Notes under the pieces: generated by a model
The model's input: only the letters and a program-made list of their open reading frames with translations
Told to the model about the DNA's origin: nothing
Database searches by the model: none
Source: Aestuariibacter sp.
GTDB taxonomy: Bacteria > Pseudomonadota > Gammaproteobacteria > Enterobacterales > Alteromonadaceae
Assembly: GCA_017794925.1 (NCBI GenBank)
Contig: CP051238.1
Coordinates: 3,034,957-3,098,956, forward strand
Direction: 5' to 3'
Length of the DNA: 64,000 nucleotides
Program-made: the position numbers and the translations under genes
Part shown: in pieces, positions 35,067-47,438 of the stretch
Position numbering within the stretch: position 1 is the stretch's first letter
Layout: each line of letters starts with the position of its first letter

Positions 35067-35699
35067 ATGCGATTTGTTATTGCTGATGACCACCCGTTAT
35101 TTCGGGAGGCATTATCCGCAGCACTTACCCCTTTGTTTGATGGGTTAGAGGTGCTGGAAGCCGAGTCAACCGATGCGTTGTTCGACCTTTTACAACGTAA
35201 TGATAACGTTGACTTACTGCTGTTAGATTTATCTATGCCTGGTTCGAATTGGTTTGATACGCTCTCAGCGTCAAAAGAAAAATTGCCTGATTTACCCATC
35301 GTTATGGTGTCAGCTAATGATGACATTGATGTCATTTCACAATCAATGACGTTGGGTGCATCTGGTTACATACCGAAGTCGACACCGACACGGACGATTG
35401 CCGAAGCGATTGAAATAGTCTTAGGTGGAGAACAATGGTTACCTGCAGACATTGCAGAGCGACTTACTGACCATAGCAGCAATATGAGTGACATGCTGGA
35501 GCGCTTTAAAGAACTGACACCAAAGCAGTTACTGGTGTTGCGTTACGTTCGTTCAGGTATGATGAACAAACAAATTGCGCATGAAATGAATGTCACGGAA
35601 GCGACGGTCAAAGCACACATCAGTGCGGCGCTGAAAAAGCTCGATATTAATACCCGTACCCAAGCGGTACTGCTAATGGACAAGCTTCAAATAAATTAA
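35067..35699 (+). CDS. NarL/LuxR-type response regulator
   Basis: This cytoplasmic protein of 210 residues has a receiver domain (1-120) and a LuxR-type DNA-binding domain (145-205). The acidic pocket is Asp7-Asp8, the phosphorylated residue Asp54 ([10 protein letters not shown]), and the Lys of the receiver lies in YIPKSTP. The helix-turn-helix is [20 protein letters not shown] (recognition helix at its end). No sensor kinase gene is adjacent, so its partner and targets are not known from this window. The frame reaches a TTG at 35052; the ATG at 35067 gives the usual MRFVIADDH start. Transcribed divergently from cmoA. Confidence 0.9.
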   Translation: MRFVIADDHPLFREALSAALTPLFDGLEVLEAESTDALFDLLQRNDNVDLLLLDLSMPGSNWFDTLSASKEKLPDLPIVMVSANDDIDVISQSMTLGASGYIPKSTPTRTIAEAIEIVLGGEQWLPADIAERLTDHSSNMSDMLERFKELTPKQLLVLRYVRSGMMNKQIAHEMNVTEATVKAHISAALKKLDINTRTQAVLLMDKLQIN

Positions 35700-35718
35700 C
35701 CCTTCCCAAGAGGTGCCG

Positions 35719-36717
35719 ATGAACCCACGCATTCCTAAAGTAGATCTTCATCGGCATCTGGATGGCAACATTCGTCCGGCCACCATTTGGGAGCTGGCGC
35801 AGTTACATCAGTTGTCATTACCCGCTACCTCAGTCGCGGGGCTTATTCCTTATTGCCAGATTCAGGATAAAACCAGCGATTTACTGGCGTTTTTGGCTAA
35901 GCTGGATTGTGGCGTGTCTGTGCTAGCCAATACGGATGCTTGTCACCGTATTGCTTACGAAAACGTAGAAGATGCAAAAAAAGAGGGGTTGGACTACGTT
36001 GAGCTGCGGTTTTCACCGTTTTACATGGCCCGGGCACATCAACTGTCTGTTGCCGATGTTGTTGAGGCGGTTGTACAAGGCTGTAAAGACGGTGAGCGGG
36101 ATTTTGGTGTAAAAGTCAATCTGATTGGTATTTTGAGCCGCACATTTGGTACCGATGCTTGCTCTCAGGAACTGGCCGGTTTACTGGCATACAAAGATCA
36201 TATTACGGCGCTGGATTTGGCCGGAGATGAACTCGGTTTTCCCGCGCCGTTATTTACCGACCATTTCAATCAAGCCAGAGATGCAGGCTGGTTTGTTACC
36301 GTTCACGCTGGTGAGGCCGACGGACCACAAAGTATCTGGAACGCAATTGAATTACTTGGCGCTCAGCGTATTGGTCATGGCGTGGCAGCACAGCATGACG
36401 AAAAGCTAATGGCGTATTTGGCTGAGCACAACATTGGTATTGAGGCATGTCCAACGTCTAACTACCAGACGGCGACGGTGGTAAATACGGCTGAGCATCC
36501 AATGAAGAGGTTTTTGGATGCGGGATTAGCGGTTACCTTAAATACTGATGATCCTGGCGTGTCAGCCATAGATTTGGCTCATGAGTATCGCGTGGCAAAG
36601 TCAGTGATCGCATTAACTGATATAGAACTCGATGCCATACAGCGTAATGCAGTAGAGCAGGCGTTCTTATCTGCATCAGAAAAACAAGCGCTGTTTACAC
36701 TAGCGGCTAATCGATAG
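35719..36717 (+). CDS. add: Adenosine deaminase
   Basis: This 332-residue zinc enzyme deaminates adenosine and deoxyadenosine to inosine forms for purine salvage. The metal and catalytic residues are readable: DLHRHLDG near the N-terminus (two His), VHAGEADGP (His and the catalytic Glu), RIGHGV (His) and LNTDDPGVS (two Asp). The length matches E. coli Add (333). A GTG at 35713 is possible, but the ATG at 35719 has aagagg at the right distance. The gene follows the response regulator gene by 19 nt and ends at a bidirectional terminator. Confidence 0.95.
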   Translation: MNPRIPKVDLHRHLDGNIRPATIWELAQLHQLSLPATSVAGLIPYCQIQDKTSDLLAFLAKLDCGVSVLANTDACHRIAYENVEDAKKEGLDYVELRFSPFYMARAHQLSVADVVEAVVQGCKDGERDFGVKVNLIGILSRTFGTDACSQELAGLLAYKDHITALDLAGDELGFPAPLFTDHFNQARDAGWFVTVHAGEADGPQSIWNAIELLGAQRIGHGVAAQHDEKLMAYLAEHNIGIEACPTSNYQTATVVNTAEHPMKRFLDAGLAVTLNTDDPGVSAIDLAHEYRVAKSVIALTDIELDAIQRNAVEQAFLSASEKQALFTLAANR

Positions 36718-36740
36718 TTCATATTTTGCAAATGGAATAT

Positions 36741-36768
36741 AAAAAAGAAGCCCAATGGCTTCTTTTTT
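36741..36768. terminator. Bidirectional terminator between add and fadE
   Basis: Arms of 12 nt (36741-36752 and 36757-36768) pair around a caat loop; the outer six pairs are A-T, giving a T tract on each strand. It serves both convergent genes. Confidence 0.88.
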
Positions 36769-36792
36769 ATTGATAGGTACGGTGTTGCAATA

Positions 36793-39216
36793 TTAGCGAA
36801 TAGCTGCGACCAATTCTTCATGATCAAAGTCGTCTACAGCCACTACTTTAGCCCGACCTTTTTCTGTTCGTCTCAGTAGCTCAGCCTCTTCTTCCGTGAT
36901 CAGTGATTTTTCCAGTGCGATATCCGCCAACTTGTCTAATTGTGTAAACTGACGTTTTTCGCCCAGTGCTTTACACACTTTATCAAATACTGGCTCGGAG
37001 GCTAAAACATCATCTAACGTTTGCTCCAGTTCACCAGGTAAACTGCCTGGCTCCCGAGTCAGATATTGCCCATCACCAAGACGGCTGCGCGCAGCACCAG
37101 GTGTTTGCAGTAATTGGGCAATTTCATGCTCAGTAACATCACTTGGCTTGCTTACCCGGTGACCAAACGGAATCAGTTTCCACTTAAGTACCTTGCCCAG
37201 CCACGCAATGGGGAAATTATCCAGAAAATCGATAAGGGCGGTTTCCAACTGATAAATACAATCCTGCATAGCCCAGTGCATCAGAGGTAGGTCTTCGTGC
37301 TGGCGGCCTTCTTCGTCGAAACGTTTCAGGGTAGCGCTGGCAAGATAGATATAGCTCAGTAAGTCCCCCAAACGCGCAGACAAACGCTCACGGCGCTTCA
37401 GTGAACCGCCAAGAATGCCCATAGACAAATCCGTTAACAGTGCCAGGTTAGCGCTGTAGCCTTGTAACAGCTGATAATAACGGGCAGTGCTGTCTTTAAA
37501 TGGTGATTTATGGAAGTAACCATGGGTAAGCGTAAACCACGTGCTGCGCACGGCATTGGCCATAGCAAAACCAATATGACCAAACACGGCTTTATCAAAA
37601 GCTTTGATTGCCTCGTCTTTGTCTTCTATAGCGGCTGCTTTAATTTCGTCCAGCACATAAGGGTGGCAGCGCATGGCGCCCTGACCAAATATCATCATAT
37701 TTCGGGTAAGAATGTTGGCACCTTCTACGGTAATTGAAATGGGCATACCCTGATAACCACGGCCAAGATAATTGTTTGGCCCTAACATGATACCCTTACC
37801 ACCATGCACATCCATTGCGTCATTCACAACGGTCCGCGAGCGCTCAGTCAGATGGTATTTACAAATGGCTGAAATAACCGAAGGTTTTTCACCCAGATCA
37901 ACGCCTACTGTGGATAAGCGTGTAACGGCATCCATCATGTAGGCATTGCCACCAATACGGGCAAGCATTTCCTCGACGCCTTCCATATGCCCAATTGGGA
38001 TCTTAAACTGGCGACGAATGCGTGCATAGGCGCCGGTTGACATTGCACAGGACTTGGCACCACCCGCAGACGTTGAGGGCAGGGTAATACAACGCCCTAC
38101 AGACAAACATTCCATCAGCATGCGCCAACCTTTGCCTGCCATATCGGCACCACCGATAATGAAATCCAGAGGAACGAATATATCGTTGCCGCGGACAGGT
38201 CCATTTTGGAACGGCGTGTTCAGTGGGAAGTGACGTCGACCAATGTCGAGCCCTTTGGTGTCATGTGGAATTAACGCACACGTAATACCAATATCGGTTT
38301 TGTCTCCCAGTAATTTATCCGGATCATACAGTTTGAAAGCCAGGCCGACTACCGTCGCTACGGGTGCTAGCGTAATATAACGCTTGTCGAAGGTCAGGCG
38401 CATGCCCAGCACTTCTTCGCCTTCCCATTCGCCTTTGCATACAATACCCTGATCAGGGATAGCACCTGCATCAGAGCCAGCCTCAGGACTAGTTAGTGCA
38501 AAGCAGGGGATTTCGTCACCATTGGCAAGGCGTGGCAGGTAATGGTCTTTTTGCTTTTGGGTGCCGTAGTGTTGAAGCAACTCGCCCGGGCCGAGAGAAT
38601 TAGGTACACCAACAGTACTTGATAAAACGGCACTGGTGCCAGCAAGCTTAGCAATGACGCGTGACTGAGCATAAGCCGAGAAGTCCAGGCCACCATATTC
38701 TTTTTTAATGATCATGGCGAAGAACTTATGTTCTTTCAGATAGGCCCATACCTCAGGCGGTAAGTCTGCGTCTTTGTGATTGACCTGCCATTCATCAATC
38801 ATACTGCAAACGCGATCGACAGGGCCATCCAGAAATGCCTGTTCTTCTGCGGTTAAACGCCCTTTGGGGATCGCGTGAAGCGTATTCCAGTTTGGCCGGC
38901 CAGAGAAGATTTCTCCATCCCACCATACGGTGCCCGCATCGATGGCTTCTTGTTCGGTTGAAGACATCTCGGGCATCACTTTCCGGTAAAAAGCCAGCAT
39001 CGGTTTGGTTAGGTAAGGGATTCGCACAGACGGTACCACGAATGGCACGGCGAGCAGGGCAAAGAATACCCAGCTAAAAAAGCCCAGGCTGCCAAACAGC
39101 GTTGCGATTAGTAGCGCTGCAGCGCCAGTCATAACGGTGTTTGTTAAGTTGCATCGTTGGTATGCGCAAACGGCAAGTGCAACCAATACGATGACTATCC
39201 ACACTAAATCAGACAT
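36793..39216 (-). CDS. fadE: Acyl-CoA dehydrogenase FadE
   Basis: This 807-residue FAD enzyme performs the first step of fatty-acid beta-oxidation. Two hydrophobic segments in residues 3-62 anchor it to the inner membrane, as in E. coli FadE (814 residues). The dehydrogenase core follows with [14 protein letters not shown], a typical FAD/substrate loop, and [21 protein letters not shown] (quoted in part) in the helical domain; a C-terminal FadE-specific domain begins near 560. A ggagt site precedes the ATG. It is alone in its transcript. FadR-type sites were not recognised upstream. Confidence 0.95.
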   Translation of the reverse strand: MSDLVWIVIVLVALAVCAYQRCNLTNTVMTGAAALLIATLFGSLGFFSWVFFALLAVPFVVPSVRIPYLTKPMLAFYRKVMPEMSSTEQEAIDAGTVWWDGEIFSGRPNWNTLHAIPKGRLTAEEQAFLDGPVDRVCSMIDEWQVNHKDADLPPEVWAYLKEHKFFAMIIKKEYGGLDFSAYAQSRVIAKLAGTSAVLSSTVGVPNSLGPGELLQHYGTQKQKDHYLPRLANGDEIPCFALTSPEAGSDAGAIPDQGIVCKGEWEGEEVLGMRLTFDKRYITLAPVATVVGLAFKLYDPDKLLGDKTDIGITCALIPHDTKGLDIGRRHFPLNTPFQNGPVRGNDIFVPLDFIIGGADMAGKGWRMLMECLSVGRCITLPSTSAGGAKSCAMSTGAYARIRRQFKIPIGHMEGVEEMLARIGGNAYMMDAVTRLSTVGVDLGEKPSVISAICKYHLTERSRTVVNDAMDVHGGKGIMLGPNNYLGRGYQGMPISITVEGANILTRNMMIFGQGAMRCHPYVLDEIKAAAIEDKDEAIKAFDKAVFGHIGFAMANAVRSTWFTLTHGYFHKSPFKDSTARYYQLLQGYSANLALLTDLSMGILGGSLKRRERLSARLGDLLSYIYLASATLKRFDEEGRQHEDLPLMHWAMQDCIYQLETALIDFLDNFPIAWLGKVLKWKLIPFGHRVSKPSDVTEHEIAQLLQTPGAARSRLGDGQYLTREPGSLPGELEQTLDDVLASEPVFDKVCKALGEKRQFTQLDKLADIALEKSLITEEEAELLRRTEKGRAKVVAVDDFDHEELVAAIR

Positions 39217-39339
39217 TTTTACTCCTCATGGTGTCCTGTTGAGGTCTGACCAGAATAGTTTAAAGCTATCTCTGCATGGGTAAAAAATCAAGTGAAAAGG
39301 GTGTTAAAGCAGTGTAAAAAGCTTATGACAGCAGGAAAG

Positions 39340-39370
39340 TTGACTGCGTGACATTGTGTCTCGCAGTCAA
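39340..39370 (-). terminator. Hairpin downstream of the purMN-DUF3108 operon
   Basis: Perfect 9-bp arms (39340-39348 and 39362-39370) surround a 13-nt loop that can itself pair (gaca/tgtc). It lies 13 nt after the DUF3108 stop. The following minus-strand bases (ctttcctg) are only partly T-rich. Confidence 0.55.
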
Positions 39371-39382
39371 ATGGAAAGCGGT

Positions 39383-40141
39383 TTACTTTGATGCGAAGGC
39401 TTTCAGGCGCAGATCACCTTGTTCGTCGCCATCTTTGAATTGTTGCAGACGTACCATTTGATAATTAAGGTCAGGTGCGAACCAGGCGTATGTAACGCGT
39501 GAGCTTGAATCGCGCTCTATTTCTACTTTAAGCGCTTCTATTGACCCATAGGGTAAATCCAGTTGCTCCATGCCGTGAACACGAATACCATAGTGCTTTG
39601 GTTTGCCTCGGTAATTAATAAACTGGTAATCCAGTTGCTTTATTCCTTGTGCAAGTCTTACGGTTAAATCCAGTCTGTACAATTGATTATCGAGCTCTTT
39701 AGCCCATGGCAGTTGGCTTTGTTCATCTTCGTCGTCGATGTCGATGACTGCTGGCGGACCCGGCTGAAATTGTACCTGAAGTGATTTATCTAAGCCTGTT
39801 CCCGTCCGCGAATAATTATATTCCTGCGGCGTTATTGTATCGCCCTCTACCGTAAAAATAGAGTGCTCAAAGCGTTTATCGGATAAGAAAAACTTAGATA
39901 CCTTGGATTGATATGTCAGTGAGTAGAGACCAGGCGATAACGCTTCCAGCGAGACTTTTGCTGAACCCAGATTGTCATCCCATTTGTAAGCGTAATATAC
40001 CGCTTCATAGGGCTTAATAAGATCACTGGCGGTTTGATTCGACCCTGTAGCAAGGGTGGCTTGTGAAAACAAGCCAAACAGAGAAACAACTGCTAAGTGT
40101 TTAATCGTTCGCGTAACCGCTTTCCGGAAGAACATTCCCAT
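39383..40141 (-). CDS. DUF3108 family exported protein
   Basis: This 252-residue protein has a signal peptide (about 1-32, cleavage near TLA-TG) and the DUF3108 pattern: PYEAVYYAYKWDDNLGSAKVSLE at the mature start (key Tyr and Gly positions), YSRTGTGLDKSL in the middle and TYAWFAPDLNYQMVRLQQFKDG at the end (quoted in part). The family is periplasmic or outer-membrane linked and its role is unknown. It overlaps the end of purN by 41 nt, an arrangement that places it in the purMN transcript without implying a purine role. Confidence 0.85.
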   Translation of the reverse strand: MGMFFRKAVTRTIKHLAVVSLFGLFSQATLATGSNQTASDLIKPYEAVYYAYKWDDNLGSAKVSLEALSPGLYSLTYQSKVSKFFLSDKRFEHSIFTVEGDTITPQEYNYSRTGTGLDKSLQVQFQPGPPAVIDIDDEDEQSQLPWAKELDNQLYRLDLTVRLAQGIKQLDYQFINYRGKPKHYGIRVHGMEQLDLPYGSIEALKVEIERDSSSRVTYAWFAPDLNYQMVRLQQFKDGDEQGDLRLKAFASK

Positions 40142-40751
40142 CTAATACAGCCTTATTATTATTCATTGTTAACCGGCCACTGCAATACCAGTGAACCACC
40201 AATGGGTAAATATGGCGTTCCTGTTCCTGCACCCGCTGAGCCAGCGTGCCTGCATCATCGTCACTGAACACCGGTACTTTACATTGAATGATGACGGGAC
40301 CGCCGTCAAGTTCCGGTGTAACGAAGTGTACACTTAATCCATGCTCATCGTCGCCATTATCAATAGCGCGCTGGTGCGTATTTAGCCCTTTATACTTGGG
40401 CAACAGGGAAGGGTGAATGTTCAATAATTTACCCAGATAATGATCAACAAAATCGGCTGTGAGAATACGCATAAACCCGGCAAGTACGACACAATCGGGG
40501 GCGTAGCTGTCGAGGGTTTGCATCAGTGCAGCGTCATAGCTTTCGCGAACTTCGTAAGATTTGTGGTCCAGGCAAACAGCAGGAATTCCTGCATTTTCGG
40601 CTCGCTCTAACCCATAAGCGTCAGGGCGGTTGGAAATGACACAAGCAATCCTGCCGTTAATTTTGCCGGCTTCTACCGCATCAATAATAGCCTGAAGGTT
40701 AGAGCCATTACCCGAAATTAATACACAAATATTAGGCACTGCACTGGACAT
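40101..40751 (-). CDS. purN: Phosphoribosylglycinamide formyltransferase
   Basis: This 216-residue cytoplasmic enzyme formylates GAR with 10-formyltetrahydrofolate in purine synthesis. GNGSNLQAIIDA binds the phosphoribosyl phosphate, and the catalytic Asn-His-Asp set is in NIHPSLLPKYKGLNTH and FVTPELDGGPVI. The length matches E. coli PurN (212). It starts 6 nt after purM stops and overlaps the DUF3108 gene at its end, so the three genes are one operon. Confidence 0.95.
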   Translation of the reverse strand: MSSAVPNICVLISGNGSNLQAIIDAVEAGKINGRIACVISNRPDAYGLERAENAGIPAVCLDHKSYEVRESYDAALMQTLDSYAPDCVVLAGFMRILTADFVDHYLGKLLNIHPSLLPKYKGLNTHQRAIDNGDDEHGLSVHFVTPELDGGPVIIQCKVPVFSDDDAGTLAQRVQEQERHIYPLVVHWYCSGRLTMNNNKAVLDGNVLPESGYAND

Positions 40752-40757
40752 TAAACG

Positions 40758-41804
40758 TTACTCTGTAATTTCGACTTGTGAATCGCCATCTAAATCAGCG
40801 ATGCTGCCAATCAACCATGCGTTTTCACCGGCATCATTTAATACAGAAAGTGCAGCGTCAACATCGGCTTCATCAACAACGATAACTAGGCCAACACCGC
40901 AGTTAAAAGTACGGTACATTTCATGTGTCGTTACGTTGCCGTTAGTTTGCAGCCAGTTAAACACGGCTGGCCATTCCCAGCTGTTGCCGTCGATCACGGC
41001 TTTGGCATTTTCAGGTAATACGCGCGGGATGTTTTCCCAGAAACCACCACCGGTAATATGGGAAATGGCAGAAACCTTGACGCTTTCCAGCAAGGTAAGC
41101 ACCGATTTAACGTAAATGCGGGTTGGCGCAAGTAAGTGATCAATGATGGCTTTGTCGTCCAGAGGCTGAGTTACATCTGCGCCACTGACTTCGATAATCT
41201 TGCGAATCAGTGAGTAACCGTTCGAGTGCGGGCCAGATGAACCTAAAGCAATAATTTTTTGACCGGCTTTCACGTTGGTGCCGTCAATCACGTCAGATGC
41301 TTCAACCACGCCCACACAAAAACCCGCGATGTCATAATCATCACCGTGATACATGCCCGGCATTTCAGCGGTTTCACCACCAATCAGCGCGCAGCCGGCA
41401 AGTTCGCAACCTGCTCCGATACCCGTTACCACGTCCGCGGCAGTGTCTACGTTCAATTTGCCCGTTGCGTAATAATCGAGGAAGAAGAGTGGCTCTGCGC
41501 CCTGTACAATCAGGTCATTAACACACATGGCTACCAAATCGATTCCAACACTGTCGTGACGGGCGTAATCCATAGCAAGACGCAATTTCGTGCCTACACC
41601 ATCGGTGCCTGAAACCAGCAGGGGTTGCTTGTACTTTTCAGGTAACGCACACAATGCGCCAAATCCACCCAGCCCACCACGTACTTCAGGGCGCTGAGTA
41701 CGTTTGGTTACCGATTTAATACGTTCTACTAATTGATTACCAGCATCGATATCGACGCCTGCATCTTTATAACTCAACGAGGTATTTTTGTCAGTCACGG
41801 GCAA
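40758..41804 (-). CDS. purM: Phosphoribosylformylglycinamidine cyclo-ligase
   Basis: This 348-residue cytoplasmic enzyme closes the imidazole ring to AIR with ATP. The N-terminus [17 protein letters not shown] is nearly diagnostic, [12 protein letters not shown] forms the glycine-rich loop, and [18 protein letters not shown] marks the C-terminal domain. It is the first gene of purM-purN-DUF3108. The E. coli pair upp-uraA, which normally adjoins purM on the other side, is absent here. Confidence 0.96.
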   Translation of the reverse strand: MPVTDKNTSLSYKDAGVDIDAGNQLVERIKSVTKRTQRPEVRGGLGGFGALCALPEKYKQPLLVSGTDGVGTKLRLAMDYARHDSVGIDLVAMCVNDLIVQGAEPLFFLDYYATGKLNVDTAADVVTGIGAGCELAGCALIGGETAEMPGMYHGDDYDIAGFCVGVVEASDVIDGTNVKAGQKIIALGSSGPHSNGYSLIRKIIEVSGADVTQPLDDKAIIDHLLAPTRIYVKSVLTLLESVKVSAISHITGGGFWENIPRVLPENAKAVIDGNSWEWPAVFNWLQTNGNVTTHEMYRTFNCGVGLVIVVDEADVDAALSVLNDAGENAWLIGSIADLDGDSQVEITE

Positions 41805-42218
41805 GCCTTTTAAGGTGGACAGGTTTGAATGCGCGGATTCTACCAGTATCCGTCACTAAGTCCAATGCGTAATCCCTATTGGTTAAACGGATTTAGTCAA
41901 AAGTGTAGTGTGTCTCCAGTACACATATTTAGCTGCAGGCCCGTGGAATTAGCATCTTTGATTATTTTACAAACAAATCAGCGAGAGTAGTTATGGTTAA
42001 AACACATTTTTGTGGTGAAAATCAGTTCTAAATAGCTCACAATACAGTAATTATTGCCACTGTGTTGACCAGTTGGTACCCAGGGTGAGTAACAATCGGT
42101 TTGTGTTCTGTTATTCGCAAACGGTCGGTGACTGCATTCTCTTATAATGCACAATAACTCACTCTCGAACAGGCTGATCTGTTCAGGCATAGGGAGTAGC
42201 GTTTCGCTTAAGTGGTTT
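41805..42218. other. Divergent intergenic region purM / DUF2066
   Basis: This space of about 414 nt holds the promoters of purM (minus) and the DUF2066 gene (plus). Only a -10 box for the plus-strand gene was recognised. A fragment cgcaaacgg near 42116 resembles half of a PurR box, but it is over 300 nt from purM and was not accepted. Open frames here appear non-coding. Confidence 0.5.
42143..42148 (+). promoter_or_regulatory. Candidate -10 box for the DUF2066-hda transcript
   Basis: A consensus TATAAT sits about 70 nt before the chosen DUF2066 start. No good -35 box stands at the usual distance. If it is used, the ATG at 42147 falls inside the promoter and cannot be the start, which supports the later one. 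Confidence 0.4.
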
Positions 42219-43703
42219 ATGATTGCAAAATTTAAATTAGGTTGTGCAGCCTGGATGCTGGGCTGCCTGTTGAGTCTGACTGCATTGCAAGCCAGTGCCA
42301 GTTCGACCATCAATATTAATTCTGGCAAAGTGGCCGTTGATGATCGCGGAAGTCGAACTCAGCGAACTGCGACGCGCGAAGCATTGAGCCAACTGCTGGT
42401 TAAATTAACCGGACAGGGAGACATTAGTCGCTATCAGGCCTTAAAAGCGATTAGTGAAGATGCTAACCGTTATTTAAGAGCTTACCGGTATACGGAAGAA
42501 AACGGTCAGTTGTATTTTGTTGCGGAATTTGAGCGCCAGCAAATAGAATCCGTGTTGATACGCGAGCGGTTACCCATATGGGGAGAGCGTCGTCCGGACG
42601 CCTTACTGTGGCTGGCTGTTGAAGATGAAAATGGCGAACGCCGCATTATTGATGATGGCCAACTAAACGACTTTTCAATTTCCGCGCGTTTACAGGCAGA
42701 GGCTCGCGGCGTACCGCTCGCGTTGCCGTTAATGGATCTCGACGATGCGCTTCGCATTAATGCGTATGATGTCTGGGGACTATTTCCTCGTCAGCTCAAC
42801 CAGGCCGCAGTACGTTATAATGTCGATTTCGTGCTTGGCGCACGAATTTACCGTAATCGTACCCGGGAAATCGTCTTTCCTGCACCACAAGCTGAATCCC
42901 AGGATGCGTTAATGACGCTTCCCGGTGATGGGCAACTCTCAGACATATTGAATCAAGAAACCGACGCCTCGGGCAATCCTGATGGCGCCGCAGTCAATGA
43001 TGTAGAAGCGGCAATGCGAGAGGGCACGCAACAAGCGCGAACTGACGACACGGTACAGGGGGCGTTGTTTGCCTTGCCTGATGAAGGCATTACGCCAATC
43101 AACAGTGCCAGCGTGAAAGGTACGCAAGGTATTGCTGCCATTACTGATGAAGCGTTGGGTAAGTTGGCGAGCAGCGGGCTTGTTGATACCGATGAGAACA
43201 ATGAACCGGCTTACGAAGGACCACTCTTTACCCAGGAAGAATTTTCCACGTTGGCTGAGCGGGCCAAGAAAGGCCGGTATTCATTGGATTACTTTTATAT
43301 CCCGGCTAATGGTGCGTCTTCAGAAGTCGTGCATGACACTATCATCGGCGATGATCCAAACGACCTCATTGTTACCCTGATAAACAGATATGCTGATTTT
43401 CTGGGTCAGAATTATGCAATATTGCCAACCGATGCCAACAGTGAACAACGCGTCGAATTATCCGTTGGTAATTTGCATGATTTAGCAGGTTACGTTGCCG
43501 TGCAACAATATTTACAAGCGTTGAGTGTAACTGAGAGCGTCATGCTGGTTCGTCAGCAAGGTACTGTCAGTACGTTTAGCTTACGATTACTCGGCAGTGA
43601 GCGTGACTTACGCGCTGTACTAAGCCTGGATAACCGTTTACAGCCCCTCAGAGATGCATTTGGCCAGCCTCTGGAAGGCATGCATTACTTCTGGAGCCAG
43701 TGA
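42219..43703 (+). CDS. DUF2066 family exported protein
   Basis: This protein of about 494 residues has a signal peptide (cleavage near SAS-ST) and the DUF2066 start: a short strand pair, then a RTATREALSQLLVKLTG helix typical of the family, and an RQQIESVLIRERLPIWGERRP segment (quoted in part). A low-complexity acidic part (about 235-330) joins the two halves. Its function is unknown; it is periplasmic. The frame is open from an ATG at 42147, but the ATG at 42219 gives a normal signal peptide. hda follows 3 nt after the stop. Confidence 0.82.
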   Translation: MIAKFKLGCAAWMLGCLLSLTALQASASSTININSGKVAVDDRGSRTQRTATREALSQLLVKLTGQGDISRYQALKAISEDANRYLRAYRYTEENGQLYFVAEFERQQIESVLIRERLPIWGERRPDALLWLAVEDENGERRIIDDGQLNDFSISARLQAEARGVPLALPLMDLDDALRINAYDVWGLFPRQLNQAAVRYNVDFVLGARIYRNRTREIVFPAPQAESQDALMTLPGDGQLSDILNQETDASGNPDGAAVNDVEAAMREGTQQARTDDTVQGALFALPDEGITPINSASVKGTQGIAAITDEALGKLASSGLVDTDENNEPAYEGPLFTQEEFSTLAERAKKGRYSLDYFYIPANGASSEVVHDTIIGDDPNDLIVTLINRYADFLGQNYAILPTDANSEQRVELSVGNLHDLAGYVAVQQYLQALSVTESVMLVRQQGTVSTFSLRLLGSERDLRAVLSLDNRLQPLRDAFGQPLEGMHYFWSQ

Positions 43704-43706
43704 TTA

Positions 43707-44441
43707 ATGCAGTTGCCGTTGCCTGTCACGCTACCTGATGATGAAACCTTTGCCAGTTTTGTGGCCGGAGGAAATCAGCAGGTCCTGGCGTTGTTGGCAA
43801 GTGTGGCTGAGCACTCTCCGGACTGGCGAGAGGAGCCTGGGTTAGCTATTCTGAACGCGGCTTCTATACCACTGGTGAATTTGGTTGCTGGCAATGGCAA
43901 AGGTAAAAGTCATTTACTCTATGCGGTTTGCCATCAACTGGCTAGCCGCGAAATCCCTCATGTTTATCTGAATTGCGCTGATTTAATCGGACTCTCACCA
44001 CGCGTACTGGATTCCTTAGAGCAATTGCCGGTTATCTGTTTGGACAACCTTGAAAATATTCGTGGCAATGAGGCTTGGGAAGAGGCGGTTTTCGACTTGA
44101 TCAACCGCGTCAGTGAAACACGCTTAGGCTTATTGATTTTTGCTTCTCAACTGGGGCCGCAACACAGTGAATTTCTGTTACCGGATTTGCGTTCTCGGTT
44201 AAGTGCCGGGCTTACTTTTCAACTGCAGGGGCTAACCGATGAAGAACGTGGTGAAGTACTGTCTTCCCGTGCACTGCAACGGGGTTTGAACCTGTCTGAA
44301 CAGGCATTGCACTACTTGCTGAATCACAGTCAACGGGATCTACCGAGCTTAATGGCGTTATTAGACAGACTGGACCAGCGTTCTTTGCAGGAGCAGAAAA
44401 AGATTTCGGTAGCCTTGGTTAAACGCGAACTATCAGAGTAG
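43707..44441 (+). CDS. hda: DnaA regulatory inactivator Hda
   Basis: This 244-residue AAA+ protein works with the DNA-loaded sliding clamp to make DnaA hydrolyse ATP after initiation. The clamp-binding motif QLPLPV is at residues 2-7. The P-loop region is AGNGKGKSHLLYAV and Walker B is VICLDNLENI. LLPDLRSRLSAGLTFQL carries the arginine-finger/sensor area typical of the DnaA/Hda group. It starts 3 nt after the DUF2066 stop, so the two are co-transcribed. Confidence 0.94.
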   Translation: MQLPLPVTLPDDETFASFVAGGNQQVLALLASVAEHSPDWREEPGLAILNAASIPLVNLVAGNGKGKSHLLYAVCHQLASREIPHVYLNCADLIGLSPRVLDSLEQLPVICLDNLENIRGNEAWEEAVFDLINRVSETRLGLLIFASQLGPQHSEFLLPDLRSRLSAGLTFQLQGLTDEERGEVLSSRALQRGLNLSEQALHYLLNHSQRDLPSLMALLDRLDQRSLQEQKKISVALVKRELSE

Positions 44442-44482
44442 TCACTCTAAAAGTCCGCGTTGCTGCAGTGTTAATGACGTGC

Positions 44483-46407
44483 TTAATGCAAATGACGTTC
44501 AAATTGAGGGATACGTAATGGCGGTCTGACCGTGATTGTTTTACCGCTAATATTTGTAGTTTCACGCTTGCCGCTTTCGCCTTCCAATTGCACTAAGTCA
44601 AACCAGGATTGGCCGCTGGGCATTTGAATAACTGCAGGTAATTCGGCCTGAATACCCGCTACATTCAATTCAGGCAAGATGCGTTCGACCGTAAATGCCG
44701 TTCTCGCTTGCAGGGTGTCTTGATTGATGCGGTGTCGCTGACCCCAGGTAATGAGTGCGTTGTCGTTATTATTCCTGCCAATGACAGCAACGTCTGCACT
44801 TACATTCATGCGGTACAGCATCATAAACTGCTCAAACAGCATAGCGAAGTCTTCCCGTTCAGTGTAATACGCATAGTAGGTAGGAGCTATGTCAGCACTA
44901 AACGCATCGGCAACCTGCGAGGGTGTCGTGTTCTTTTGCGCCGTAGTGGCTTCTTCACCGCCAAACGACACCTCAGCCAAGCCTTCCAGTAAGGTTGATT
45001 GCAATGGGTAGTTCGCAGACATAATAGAAGACTGTGCGCCAGAACGCTGAAAATGACTGAGCGGATCACTGGATAAACTAATACTTGCCCAGCTTGCAGG
45101 CGGGAAGAAATCATTTGCATGGGCCAGTTCGTGGTACATCAGCCATGCCAGAGACGCTTCAAGTTGTGCAAAGCTCTTGGATTGTCTGCTGCTGGCAGCC
45201 AGCGAGGACTGCGGGTAGTAGTACTCACCGTCTTTCACATAGCGCCAGTAAATACCAAACTGGAGTTCGTTGCCAAAACCTGAGCGGTAGTCAGGTATGG
45301 TATTTAATGTGTCCCGTTCTTCCGGCGTACGCCAGAAGTTGCGAGCATCTAAGTAAATGGCGCCTGTTCTGACCCAATAAAATGAAGGGCGTACATCATA
45401 AGAAATCACAACCGCTGTGACACCGCGAAGCAGTTTAATGATGTCTTCAGCTGCAAGTGACTCTGTCAGGAACTCCCTGAATCGTTCTCCCATCCAACTA
45501 TGGGATACCAGGGTACGATCAAGAATTGTGTCGATGGTCGGTGACATGGTGTCCATCCCAATCAAGGGTAAGTCACTAAAAGAACAACTGTCTACAACGG
45601 TATTGTTATATACGCAGTCTTGCAGGGCTTCGGCATAAGGGGAGTTTTCGTTAAAGGGACGAAGATCCGTTGTAACGAACATGTCTATGTCAGTGAAGAT
45701 GGCATTACTCACAATTGGCGCATCTTTTACACCAATTAATACATCATCAGAGGCGGATGAACCGTCGTCGAAGGTAACGTTTACACGAAATGCCATGACT
45801 TCGTCACGCGAGACTTCAGGTGCTTCCATAAAGGCGGAACGAAACGGACCATTAGTGCGGTCTTCCTGATAGGTGATCGACGCTGGCTCAGGCCCGCCTA
45901 ATTGTGACCATTGCGTCTCAGTAATGATTTTATTTGCAGGGGAATCCACCCTGATTGAAATACGGCCTCGTTCTGTCGCCATGTGATCCAAGCGCAAGTT
46001 AACGATATCATTAGTACTGTTGTCACTGGTAGTCAATGACACGCTAGCAGTACGGGTATTCCCGCTGGCAGTCGTTGCCGTGACGGTAAACGTGTAATCA
46101 CCAGTTTCAGTCACATCGAAACCGATTGCCTGGGATTGGTCGGCAAGGATAGTCACTGTTGGGCCAGAGGTCTGTTGCCATTGAACCTGAGTAAGAGACT
46201 GGCCATTATTGGCTAGCACAACAAACCCGGCTGACGTGTTCACATCAACCATGACATCGCCGTATATTGACAAGCCATCTTCCTGAACTGATGGCGTCAG
46301 GCGGATGAAATCTTGTGAACTGTTTCCAGGTGTACCCGGAGCAGTACTGCTACCATTTCCACCACAGCCAACCAGGCCCGTGGTTAACGTAATGATAGCC
46401 GAGGTGG

Positions 46408-46435
<28 letters not shown>
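44483..46435 (-). CDS. Large lipoprotein with PKD-like domains and an HEXXH motif
   Basis: This protein of about 650 residues has a lipoprotein signal ending in LVGC (Cys about 24). Two immunoglobulin/PKD-like repeats follow: the VQWQQTSGPTVTI and TQWSQLGGPEPASI strands with their Trp and Gly landmarks are the usual signature. The central part (about 240-560) carries His435-Glu436-Leu-Ala-His439 followed by AND, a candidate zinc metalloprotease site in a family I do not recognise. The longest frame starts at 46513, but the ATG at 46435 opens the signal peptide. The gene overlaps the DUF2069 gene by 28 nt. Substrate and activity are unknown. Confidence 0.7.

Positions 46436-47438
<1,003 letters not shown>

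Noticed and set aside
42114..42126. Possible PurR box (cgcaaacgg)
   Set aside because: Only the central half matches the PurR consensus and it lies more than 300 nt from the purM start.
41978..42328. Minus-strand open frame in the purM/DUF2066 gap
   Set aside because: It overlaps the signal-peptide region of the DUF2066 gene antisense and covers the -10 box; composition looks non-coding.
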